A stretch of DNA of 59,910 nt from Bacteroidales bacterium (GTDB lineage: Bacteria; Bacteroidota; Bacteroidia; Bacteroidales; VadinHA17). Below are positions 52,551 through 59,910 of this stretch, piece by piece. The notes below the pieces were generated by a model. The model saw nothing but the letters and a program-made list of their open reading frames with translations. It had not been told where the DNA came from and made no database searches. The position numbers and the translations under genes are program-made. The stretch is from the NCBI GenBank assembly GCA_017882305.1, contig JADGPU010000007.1, forward strand, positions 1-59,910, read 5' to 3'. How positions within the stretch are numbered: position 1 is the first letter of the stretch; every line of letters starts with the position of its first letter.

Positions 52551-53631
52551 GAGGAAACGTTACAGGCATATTATCCCGAGTGGAACGATAGATTGCAGAG
52601 AACAACTCCACGGTTCTTCGGCCATCTTCTCCAGTTACAGCTGGTTCCGTTCCATTCCCGAGAGAATGAAGAAAATCTTCAATCTGGTATTGCATATACC
52701 TGACGGTCGGATCGCAATTAATAAAAGTTTCAGTATCCTCCCTGATCCATTCTTTCAATAAATCTTCTTCACCCGGAATGGTCCACAGATCATTGACCGG
52801 TGGTTCGGCAACACCTGTCCTGCCAGCGATAAACATTGCCCCTCCATCGGTCTGTACTCCTACTGATGCACCATTTTCCCCATGCACATGAATCTTTCCG
52901 TAAAGACCCGGTTTCTGAGAATTGCTTACCAATATATTTCCGATTGCACCACTTTTAAATTTAACTATTGCTACTGCTGTATCATCTACCTCTATGTAAG
53001 GATGATTCAGGTTCTTCCAGACGCCGTAAACTTCATCAATTTCTCCCATATACCATAAAAGGATATCCAGCTGATGTGGAGATTGGTTAACAAGGACACC
53101 ACCACCTTCCGTTTTCCATGTTCCCCTCCATGAATCAGAATCATAGTAAGCTTTGTCCCGCCAACCCAACATAGTGACAACCGCCAGCACCGGTTTCCCG
53201 ATCTTATCCTGTTCAATAGCATACTTAACTCTTTTTACCGGTTCGTACCACCTTCGCTGACTTATTACCCCTAAACTGACCTGGCTATTTTTACAGGTTT
53301 TGACGATATCATCGCAATCCTGAAGATCCGAAGCAAGTGGTTTTTCAACCAGAACATTTGCACCGGCTAAAGCTGCTTCAATGGCAGGAAACTTATGATA
53401 AGGATGTGCGGTACAGATAATTACAAGATCAGACTTGTTATCTGTTACCATCTTTGAAATATCTGTATAAGATTGTGTTTTGTATTGTGAAGCAAAGTCT
53501 TCTGCTTTCGTGGTCGTTCTGTTCCAAACCCCTGCCAATAGCGCATTTGGAATGCTCTTGATGGCTTTTGCGTGCAAATGAGCCACTTTACTGCATCCGG
53601 CAATCGAAATATTATAAATTCTTTCAGCCAT
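52492..53631 (-). CDS. Gfo/Idh/MocA-family oxidoreductase
   Basis: A 379-residue NAD(P)-dependent dehydrogenase. An N-terminal Rossmann fold (ISIAGCSKVAHLHAKAI) is followed by the catalytic-lysine motif VLVEKPLASD near residue 95 and by GGGVLVNQSPHQLDILLW in the C-terminal domain. The last 15-20 residues (PGSSVLGPGYQLKSK) are encoded within a dispersed repeat, so the original stop may have been altered. It likely oxidises a sugar or sugar acid; it is adjacent to an alcohol dehydrogenase on the same strand. Confidence 0.88.
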   Translation of the reverse strand: MAERIYNISIAGCSKVAHLHAKAIKSIPNALLAGVWNRTTTKAEDFASQYKTQSYTDISKMVTDNKSDLVIICTAHPYHKFPAIEAALAGANVLVEKPLASDLQDCDDIVKTCKNSQVSLGVISQRRWYEPVKRVKYAIEQDKIGKPVLAVVTMLGWRDKAYYDSDSWRGTWKTEGGGVLVNQSPHQLDILLWYMGEIDEVYGVWKNLNHPYIEVDDTAVAIVKFKSGAIGNILVSNSQKPGLYGKIHVHGENGASVGVQTDGGAMFIAGRTGVAEPPVNDLWTIPGEEDLLKEWIREDTETFINCDPTVRYMQYQIEDFLHSLGNGTEPAVTGEDGRRTVELFSAIYRSTRDNMPVTFPLKPEPGSSVLGPGYQLKSK

Positions 53632-53703
53632 TGTCTTGAATATTTCTGATTTCAGATTTGTTTATTTTATTAATCCGCAATCAAAAATCCGTAATCCGCA
53701 ATT

Positions 53704-54735
53704 TTAAGGAACAAGTATAACCTTATTAAGTCCATCTTCCATTTTGTACAGCTTGTTGAACCACACAGCTCCTTCCGAAAGAGGTGCAATTGCTGATATC
53801 TGATCATCGACACTAATCTTTCCGCTTTCAAGCATATTAAGTACAGTTTCATATTCACCTCTTATTGCACAGCTTCCAAGAACTTTTAATTCTCGGGTAA
53901 CAACTTTTTGCAAAGGGAAATTAATCGAGGGAGAGATATTCCCAACAAAAACGGTCTTTCCTCCTTTTCGTAGAATATCAATAGCAATATTCACTGATTC
54001 ACTCTTTCCGACAGCTTCGAAAGAGATATCTGCTCCTCTAATATTAGTCAGAGCAGTTATTTTTTCTCCAAGATTTTCTTCTGTTGAGATGAATGTATGA
54101 TCGGCACCTGCTATTTTGGCCTTTATAAGTCGTTTGGGATTAATATCAATTGCAATGATCTCTGAAGCACCGGAAATTCTAAGAAGTTTCATTATAAAAA
54201 TCCCGATCATTCCTGCACCTACCACAACGCAATTATCGCCGGTTCTGACTCTGGCGATATTTATCGAATGCAGAGCAACGGCAACAGCCTCCACCATTGC
54301 AGCCTGTTCAAAAGAGACCTTTTCAGGTATTCTATACAGAATATGCTGTGGAATTGCGATAAATTCGGCGAAAGCACCATCTCTTTTATAAGTGCCGGGT
54401 GATACCCCGAAAACCTCACGGTTGTCGCTGAGATTATACATACCTTCGAGTGTAAACCAGTCATTCAGCGGATAAACTGTTGAATCAAAAGTAACTCTGT
54501 CTCCTGATTTCCAGCCTCTTACATCAGTCCCTGTTTTTACGATAACACCTGAAGCCTCATGTCCCATTATCAATGGTGGTATTCTTCGTCCTGTACTGCC
54601 ATCCATACCATGGACATCAGACCCACAGATGCCACATGCCATCACCCTTACGAGAACCTCATCACTCTTTATAATTGGGTCGGACACATCCTTATAAACA
54701 AGCTCATTATATCTTTCAAGTACCAGGGCCTTCAT
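53704..54735 (-). CDS. Zinc-type medium-chain dehydrogenase without the structural-zinc cysteines
   Basis: A 343-residue MDR enzyme. Catalytic-zinc residues C37, H59 and E60 (CGICGSDVHGMDG, MGHEASG) are present, and the NAD site is VVGAGMIGIFIMKL. The loop at residues 82-105 that normally has four structural-zinc Cys contains none. It resembles sugar-alcohol/threonine dehydrogenases. It lies 72 bp upstream of the Gfo/Idh gene on the same strand, so both probably act in one sugar or polyol route. Confidence 0.85.
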   Translation of the reverse strand: MKALVLERYNELVYKDVSDPIIKSDEVLVRVMACGICGSDVHGMDGSTGRRIPPLIMGHEASGVIVKTGTDVRGWKSGDRVTFDSTVYPLNDWFTLEGMYNLSDNREVFGVSPGTYKRDGAFAEFIAIPQHILYRIPEKVSFEQAAMVEAVAVALHSINIARVRTGDNCVVVGAGMIGIFIMKLLRISGASEIIAIDINPKRLIKAKIAGADHTFISTEENLGEKITALTNIRGADISFEAVGKSESVNIAIDILRKGGKTVFVGNISPSINFPLQKVVTRELKVLGSCAIRGEYETVLNMLESGKISVDDQISAIAPLSEGAVWFNKLYKMEDGLNKVILVP

Positions 54736-54847
54736 AACAGAAGAATTGGTTTCAAAGATTTGTTGAATAGCAAATATAATAAAAACAAGGCGGCAAAAAT
54801 TACCACAACAATTTAATGAGATCTGTTCCCGGGATTTTATTTGACAG

Positions 54848-54914
54848 GGTCATGCCATGGCATCACCCTACATTATTACATATTGGTGATGGTAGGGCCA
54901 CACCATGGCAAGGC
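54848..54914. repeat. CCATGG palindrome cluster
   Basis: GGTCATGCCATGGCATCACC (54848-54867, palindromic but for one pair) is followed by CCTACAT as at 46125. About 25 bp later an inverted, diverged copy (GGTAGGG...CCATGG, about 54890-54914) follows. Confidence 0.6.
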
Positions 54915-54962
54915 CTGGCGAAATATTAATATTCCACGGATGCGACCTGGAAAATGTCCAAT

Positions 54963-55388
54963 CTATTTATTATCTTCTTTGGCCACAGTGATAATCTTAA
55001 TCTTACCCGGTTCTGCAACAAAATCGCTGATTTTGGGGCCAAAGGCCTTAAAATAATCGCTGGCAAAATGGGCATCAACTGCAGCCTGATTCTTATATTC
55101 TTCAACAAAAACAAATTTCGTATTATCATATGGGTCCTGATAAAGCTGATAAGATTTGCAGCCGGTTTCTTTATTTGATTTTTCAATTATCTCCTTAGCG
55201 GCTTCTGTAAAAGCTTTAACCTTTTCCGGTTTAATAGTTAACTTCGCTACTATCATCATTCCATAGTCTGTAACAGTTGCTTGAATTAAGTTACCTGTAG
55301 ACTTAGTGTTTTCTCCTGTTTTTTTACTTCCATAGCTACTGGAAATTAATACTAAACTGAATAAAAGAACTAATAATTTTGCTTTCAT
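54963..55388 (-). CDS. Exported antibiotic-biosynthesis-monooxygenase-like (ABM) protein
   Basis: A 141-residue protein. Its signal peptide spans residues 1-20 (MKAKLLVLLFSLVLISSSYG); an ABM/dimeric alpha-beta-barrel domain fills 42-138 (MIVAKLTIKPEKVKAF, GCKSYQLYQDP, FVFVEEYKNQAAVDAH). Cytoplasmic YgiN-type relatives oxidise quinols; this version is exported. It follows the molybdopterin-fold lipoprotein gene by 11 bp, implying an operon. Confidence 0.85.
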   Translation of the reverse strand: MKAKLLVLLFSLVLISSSYGSKKTGENTKSTGNLIQATVTDYGMMIVAKLTIKPEKVKAFTEAAKEIIEKSNKETGCKSYQLYQDPYDNTKFVFVEEYKNQAAVDAHFASDYFKAFGPKISDFVAEPGKIKIITVAKEDNK

Positions 55389-55399
55389 AATTTTTCATT

Positions 55400-56473
55400 T
55401 TATTTAATAATATCCAAGTTTATTTCGCTGACTGATTTAATTGCCCTGTCGGAGAAAAAATCCGAAGCGGCGAAAAGTCTGAAGAGACCTCCATCTTCCT
55501 GAGATTTGGTTTTGATAAGCATAAACTCCTGCTGGTCATTCCGGTTGAATAATTCTGAATATGAGACAGCACACCTATAGCCATCCTTCCCTGCGATACA
55601 GATTATGCCAGATTTCAGATTATCCTTGTTCAGGGGATAATCTTTCAAAATTAGATCCTTAAGAAGAACTCCGTTAAATGGTGTAGTATTGTGAACGCCC
55701 TTTCCCCTGCCATAAAATATTGTATTAAAAGTTTCATTATTAAGGTTTGCAGGGAGACTTTCTATTTGCCCTACTTGCCTTGAAGAACTGAAAACATCTA
55801 TCCGTGATGAATACATCGGCGACATACCCTGCTGAACATTAAATGAGTGTGGATATGATTTAACTGTTATTCTTACCGGAGAGTTGATATTTCTTTCAGT
55901 AACAAGATCGCTCGCTGCCACGATTTTGCTTTCAAACGGAAGCGACCAGAGTTCCTTTGTTTTGGAAGGTACTATCCTCGACACACCACTGGCAATCAAT
56001 ATCTTATGAAGGTTATTCGGATAGTAAATTTCACCCCAGCTGAAAACTACTTTTTCACCTTTCTCATTTTCAATTTCAACATATAAATCGATAATGGGCT
56101 TAAATTCACCGCTGTTTGCCTTTTTTAGTATCCTTTTATCGAGAATATCAAAAAGTGAATATCCATCATATCGGAAAGCGCCTACAAACCTGTCACCTCC
56201 GGCACTGTCTAGTAAAGTCTCTTTAACAATCACCGAATGGACAGGAAGTGTCGTGAAATCGACCTTACCCGGATTAGCTATTTCACCATCAATGGACAAC
56301 TCCTTTACCGGAAGCGGATACATTTCAACATTATCATAGAAATTATTGGTCATGTCAGTTGTGTCGATAAATTGTGTTACAGGCTTTTTTTCATTTTCCG
56401 CTTTTTGTTTTGATGGATGATTACACGAAATTAAACTTAATAAAATAAAGAAGAAGAGGTATGAACTTTTCAT
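55400..56473 (-). CDS. Lipoprotein with molybdopterin-oxidoreductase-like fold
   Basis: A 357-residue protein with a lipoprotein signal (LLSLISC, Cys17). LSIDGEIANPGKVDFTTLP at about 59 resembles the start of sulfite-oxidase-type molybdopterin domains, and a similar region recurs in the second half (FNGVLLKDLILKDY). The cofactor-binding Cys of true sulfite oxidases was not seen, so it is probably a non-catalytic or repurposed fold. It lies 14 bp after the glycerate kinase gene. Confidence 0.6.
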   Translation of the reverse strand: MKSSYLFFFILLSLISCNHPSKQKAENEKKPVTQFIDTTDMTNNFYDNVEMYPLPVKELSIDGEIANPGKVDFTTLPVHSVIVKETLLDSAGGDRFVGAFRYDGYSLFDILDKRILKKANSGEFKPIIDLYVEIENEKGEKVVFSWGEIYYPNNLHKILIASGVSRIVPSKTKELWSLPFESKIVAASDLVTERNINSPVRITVKSYPHSFNVQQGMSPMYSSRIDVFSSSRQVGQIESLPANLNNETFNTIFYGRGKGVHNTTPFNGVLLKDLILKDYPLNKDNLKSGIICIAGKDGYRCAVSYSELFNRNDQQEFMLIKTKSQEDGGLFRLFAASDFFSDRAIKSVSEINLDIIK

Positions 56474-56487
56474 GATATATTTATTAA

Positions 56488-57825
56488 TTATTCCACAATC
56501 ACCACAATAATATCCATAACGTTTGTCATGGTCGGACCGGTGATGATATGTCCCCCGGCTTTTTTAAAGAAATGGAATGAATCGAATTCGGTGATATACT
56601 TTTCAGGATCAATTTTTTTTGAAAGTGCTGCCGGCACAGTATATGAATCAACTACAGCTCCGGCGGCACTGGTCGGTCCATCATTACCATCCGTTCCTGC
56701 AGAAAGTATTGTTATTCCCCGAATATTTCGAAGTAAGATGGCAGACAATAATGCTAAATGCTGGTTTCTTCCTCCGGCTCCTTTTCCTGTCATTTTAACC
56801 GTTGTTTCTCCACCGAACAAAAGACATACAGGTTTCACTTCATTTTTATCACTTTTAAATTTCACTGACGTTTCAACTAAATACTCAGCAACTGTAGTAG
56901 TGTCGCCTTGCAACTGATCATCAACTATAACTGCATTAATATTGAATTCCAATGCTTTACTTTTTGCTGCTTCAAGTGCCATTCTGTTGGACCCGATAAG
57001 GATATTGAATGTTTTATCAAAAACAGGATCTCCTGGTTTTGGGGTTTCCGACCTTTTTTCTTCAACACCTTCTTTTAGAAAAGTGAGTATACCACGGGGA
57101 ACACTTCGTGTTAATCCAAACGTCTCCAGAACGGTCAATGCCTGCAGAAATGTTGTGGGATCGGGAACTGTTGGTCCGGAAGCTATTACGTCAAAAGGAT
57201 CACCTGGTACATCGGATAAAATAAGATTCACAAGAGTAGCTGGATAAACGACCCTTGCAAGCTGACCACCCTTAACAACTGATAAATGCTTACGCACCGC
57301 ATTAATCTCACTGATGCAGGCCCCGCTATTTATCAGAAGATCACTTACTTCAATCATATCCTTGGGAGAACACCCATCGGGTATATCGGGTAGCAGAGAT
57401 GAGCCACCGCCAGATAACAGGCAGATTACAAGGTCGTTCCAATTGGCTATTTCAGCAATTCCCAGTATTTCCCTGGTAGCTCGGAAGCCGTTTGTGTCTG
57501 GTATCGGATGACCAGCTTCCGAAACAACAATATATTTCAATTTACATGCATAGCCATATTTAACCACAATATGCCCTTCAGTGATCCGGTTGCCAAGTAT
57601 TTTTTCTACCTCTGCCCCCATCATAGCACTTGCTTTACCCGCACCTATAACATATATATTATCAATTGTTTCCAGTGAAAAACTCAAATGGCCGATTTTC
57701 AGAGAATTATCTTTCAGAGACATCTCATTGGTTATCAATCTGGAGGGTAGAACACTCTCGACACCTGCCAGAAAGATCTGTCCAGCAATTTCTCTGAAAT
57801 TCATGTTATCGTTTTCCATCTGCAT
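56488..57825 (-). CDS. Glycerate 2-kinase (MOFRL family)
   Basis: A 445-residue kinase of the GckA/TtuD type, producing 2-phosphoglycerate from D-glycerate. VIGAGKASAMMGAEVEK near 54, LLSGGGSSLLPDIPDGCS near 135 and the C-terminal MOFRL motif TDGNDGPTSAAGAVVD are diagnostic. It lies 27 bp downstream of the second GntP permease, which suggests import of an aldonate or glycerate followed by phosphorylation. Confidence 0.92.
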   Translation of the reverse strand: MQMENDNMNFREIAGQIFLAGVESVLPSRLITNEMSLKDNSLKIGHLSFSLETIDNIYVIGAGKASAMMGAEVEKILGNRITEGHIVVKYGYACKLKYIVVSEAGHPIPDTNGFRATREILGIAEIANWNDLVICLLSGGGSSLLPDIPDGCSPKDMIEVSDLLINSGACISEINAVRKHLSVVKGGQLARVVYPATLVNLILSDVPGDPFDVIASGPTVPDPTTFLQALTVLETFGLTRSVPRGILTFLKEGVEEKRSETPKPGDPVFDKTFNILIGSNRMALEAAKSKALEFNINAVIVDDQLQGDTTTVAEYLVETSVKFKSDKNEVKPVCLLFGGETTVKMTGKGAGGRNQHLALLSAILLRNIRGITILSAGTDGNDGPTSAAGAVVDSYTVPAALSKKIDPEKYITEFDSFHFFKKAGGHIITGPTMTNVMDIIVVIVE

Positions 57826-57852
57826 AATCAGTCAATTAGAAATCCGGACCAA

Positions 57853-59184
57853 TTACAAAATTATTAAAGATGTGATCCATACACATGCAAAGACAACAAT
57901 TCCCATGACAATTGTTGAAGAGGAATAAACTTTTAAAGTTGTTGCTGGATCTACGCCAGAAAAATTAGAGATGACCCAGAAATAAGAATCGTTAGCGTGA
58001 GATATTATCATCGAACCTGCACCCATTGACAGCATAGTAAGCAATCTGCCCCATTCAGAATCCAGACCTAGCAGTGATAACATCGGAGCAACAAAGGAGG
58101 CTGTTGTGATAATTGCCACAGTGGACGAACCCTGTGCAGTCTTCATGATAACAGCTATCAGAAATGGCACTACTATACCAATGTTTGTACCGGCCAGAAG
58201 CTTTCCCATTGCCTCACCTGTGCCAGTTGCTTTAATTACCATCCCGAACATTCCGCCTGCAGCTGTGACAATAAGTATTGGTCCCGCTTTTTCTATTGCT
58301 TCATGAAAAACCGAATTCATCGATTCGATTGTTTTATTCTTAATCAATAACATAGCAAGAACTACACCCACTGACAATGCAAAAATAGGTTCTCCCGGCA
58401 GAAAGAGTATTCTTGAAATCAGGCTCTGTCCACCTTTGTCCAACATATTTGATAATGATTTGAGTGCTATCAATAATAAAGGGACAACTATCGGAAGGAA
58501 TGAAAGAAAAGCTGATGGAAGATTTTCTTGAGTTAATTTTGTGTCAACCTCGATCTCTTTTACCGGTTGGTAATTTTTCCCCTTACAAATCCATTTGCTC
58601 CATACATATGCAGCCAGTGTCCCGGGAATAGCGAAAATCGTACCAATTATTATCAGGTAGCCAATGTTCACTTTTAGCATGCCTGCTGCAGCCAGTGCTC
58701 CAGGGTGTGGAGGGATAAGGCAATGCACTGAATATAGAGAACATGCCAGAACAGCTGCCATAAAGGGCATTGGCAGCTTAGATTTTGAACTAAACGACCT
58801 GGAGAGTCCGCTTAAAATTATAAATCCGGAATTACAGAAGATCGGTAAACCGGTAATAAACCCGATGATACCCAAAGCCTGGGCACTTCTTTTTTCTCCT
58901 GTTTTTAAAAGAATAAATCTGGCTATACTGAGTGTTCCTCCTGTCTTGTCGAGTGTAATGCCGATAATTGCACCAAGGATTATTAAAAATCCTATTGTGG
59001 CCATGGTGCTTCCAAATCCTTCCTGGATTGTACTAACGATCGTTTTTACCGGGAGTATTGCAAAAGCAAGAAAGAGTGAAACCAGAAACAGAGCTATAAA
59101 AGCTTCAAGTCTTAATCTGGATGTAAGAATAACAATTAAGATAATACTAATTCCTACAATAACTGAAGTCAGCAGAATACTCAT
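57853..59184 (-). CDS. GntP-family sugar-acid permease (copy 2)
   Basis: A 443-residue membrane protein with about 12 segments. PPHPGALAAAGMLKVN and GAGSMIISHANDSYFWV are the GntP signatures. It differs from copy 1 and so probably has another substrate (glycerate or an aldonate). First gene of a unit with glycerate kinase. Confidence 0.88.
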   Translation of the reverse strand: MSILLTSVIVGISIILIVILTSRLRLEAFIALFLVSLFLAFAILPVKTIVSTIQEGFGSTMATIGFLIILGAIIGITLDKTGGTLSIARFILLKTGEKRSAQALGIIGFITGLPIFCNSGFIILSGLSRSFSSKSKLPMPFMAAVLACSLYSVHCLIPPHPGALAAAGMLKVNIGYLIIIGTIFAIPGTLAAYVWSKWICKGKNYQPVKEIEVDTKLTQENLPSAFLSFLPIVVPLLLIALKSLSNMLDKGGQSLISRILFLPGEPIFALSVGVVLAMLLIKNKTIESMNSVFHEAIEKAGPILIVTAAGGMFGMVIKATGTGEAMGKLLAGTNIGIVVPFLIAVIMKTAQGSSTVAIITTASFVAPMLSLLGLDSEWGRLLTMLSMGAGSMIISHANDSYFWVISNFSGVDPATTLKVYSSSTIVMGIVVFACVWITSLIIL

Positions 59185-59193
59185 AAAAGAAGT

Positions 59194-59362
59194 TTAGGTG
59201 AAGAAGAGATATGCAACAAATATCGCAGCAGTAAACCCTGCAAGATCGGAAAGTAAACAGCAACCAATTGAATATATGAGTATTACCGGCGAATATCAAC
59301 TGACCTAGAGCCACAAGAAATCCAATTATGAAGAAAGCGATCCAGATGTAATTTAAGGCCAT
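59194..59362 (-). pseudogene. Frameshifted fragment of a nucleoside-recognition/SpmA-like membrane protein
   Basis: The ATG at 59362 opens MALNYIWIAFFIIGFLVALG and then QLIFAGNTHIFNWLL, the typical N-terminus of SpmA-like nucleoside-recognition proteins. After that the frame degrades, while another minus-strand frame continues as SDLAGFTAAIFVAYLFFT to TAA at 59194-59196. The length (169 bp) is not a multiple of three. A short gene broken by an indel, or a small two-helix protein, is the likeliest reading; function unknown. Confidence 0.4.
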
Positions 59363-59605
59363 GTTGATGGATTGAGATGCTAAGATAATTATAATAGAAA
59401 ACAAAAGGCAAAAGGCAAAAGTAAAAAGGTCAAAGAAGAAAGGTGCTGGGTGCTCGGTGCTCTGTTCCATGTGCTCTTTTGGCAATTCCGATTCCGAAAA
59501 CGAATGACCCAGGACCCAGTACCAAGGACCAGGTACCTATTAAAATACTTAAGTGACATAAATATTATTTATTTTTTAGATACATTTGTGTAAACGACTA
59601 AAACT
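59363..59605. other. Intergenic with GGTGCT and CCAGGACC repeats
   Basis: GGTGCT-type repeats lie at about 59440-59475, and CCCAGGACCCAGTACCAAGG near 59509, like 52508. No gene. It should hold the promoter of the aldolase gene. Confidence 0.35.
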
Positions 59606-59910
59606 ATGGCACGATTTACAAGAATAGACGTAATCCTTAAGATGCGGGAAGCAGGCATTGTGCCTATCTTTTATCATAAAGATCCGGAAATATGCAGAAA
59701 CGTAATCAAGGCTTGCTCTGATGGCGGGATAAAAGTTTTTGAATTCACTAACCGTGGCGATTTTGCACATGAATTATTCAGTGAACTAAATAAATGGGCC
59801 GAAAAAGAGGTTCCAGGGTTAGTGATGGGTGCAGGGTCAATAGTTGATGCCGGGACTGCCTCATTATACATACAGCTGGGTGCCAATTTCATTGTTTCTC
59901 CGGTACTTAA
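59606..59910 (+). CDS. eda: KDPG/KHG aldolase, N-terminal part
   Basis: The ATG at 59606 opens a frame that runs off the window end; 101 residues are visible. MARFTRIDVILKMREAGIVP, VFEFTNRGDF (catalytic Glu region) and MGAGSIVDAGTA match 2-dehydro-3-deoxy-phosphogluconate aldolases, which split KDPG to pyruvate and glyceraldehyde 3-phosphate. The Schiff-base Lys lies beyond the window. It fits the neighbouring sugar-acid permeases and kinase. Confidence 0.85.
   Translation, partial: MARFTRIDVILKMREAGIVPIFYHKDPEICRNVIKACSDGGIKVFEFTNRGDFAHELFSELNKWAEKEVPGLVMGAGSIVDAGTASLYIQLGANFIVSPVL

Noticed and set aside
58664-59197. 177-codon plus-strand open frame opposite the GntP permease
   Set aside because: Antisense shadow of a membrane protein with typical reversed-codon composition.
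1-59910. tRNA or rRNA genes and attachment-site duplications
   Set aside because: No cloverleaf or GGTTCGAATCC-type arm and no duplicated tRNA end was recognised by eye; a covariance search would be needed to exclude them.

Overview
The window looks like a piece of an anaerobic, fermentative Bacteroidota chromosome (Bacteroidales/Marinilabiliales-like). The assignment rests on several things seen in the sequence: AT-rich intergenic DNA, genes mostly without a Shine-Dalgarno motif, TAnnTTTG-type -7 promoter boxes (for example 24134, 27424, 36934 and 37173), a DUF3078 outer-membrane protein, a large periplasmic-propeller/SpoIIE sensor, and a futalosine-type UbiA. No rRNA, tRNA, CRISPR array or intact transposase was seen.

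Layout. 1-4100 is an accessory stretch, probably the remnant or end of a mobile element. It holds RadC/JAB, a DUF6876-like protein, unknown small proteins and a helix-turn-helix protein, all on the minus strand. Between 640 and 1030 lies a hairpin-dense segment that may be an undescribed structured RNA. 4118-4560 is packed with dispersed palindromic repeats. 4706-15600 is mostly plus-strand housekeeping: pheT, a macrodomain hydrolase, an MqnP-like prenyltransferase, a GNAT, DUF3078 (minus), tryptophanase, yicC, gmk and nadD.

15889-23789 is a minus-strand operon for oxidative amino-acid fermentation: ADP-forming acyl-CoA synthetase, ACT protein, phenylacetate-CoA ligase-like enzyme, aminotransferase, and a four-subunit 2-oxoacid:ferredoxin oxidoreductase. 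24162-40589 is a [FeFe]-hydrogenase region. It contains HydE, HydG, a duplicated TM1266-type regulator, a RibF paralogue, Rex, two response-regulator proteins, a sensory hydrogenase fused to a histidine kinase, and HydABC. A divergent triplet follows: a [2Fe-2S] protein, a PAS-linked sensory hydrogenase and a PP2C phosphatase. HydF is not in the window. The inferred logic is that amino-acid oxidation makes reduced ferredoxin, HydABC disposes of electrons as H2, and Rex (NADH) plus two H-cluster-type sensors adjust expression. Rex-like operators lie at the hydCBA promoter and before the response-regulator genes.

40630-50971 holds a NUDIX hydrolase, a membrane metallophosphoesterase, a GH9-CE4 fusion enzyme, a YgjP-type metallopeptidase, a beta-CASP nuclease and a 1104-residue propeller-SpoIIE sensor. 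51024-59910 looks like sugar-acid catabolism: two GntP permeases, Gfo/Idh and alcohol dehydrogenases, glycerate 2-kinase and the start of a KDPG aldolase.

Most notable: the candidate structured RNA; the Rex operators; a HydA whose classical proton-path residues are replaced; two different sensory hydrogenases bracketing the catalytic operon; and several families of perfect palindromic repeats. Gene names rest on motif recognition from memory; no search was run.
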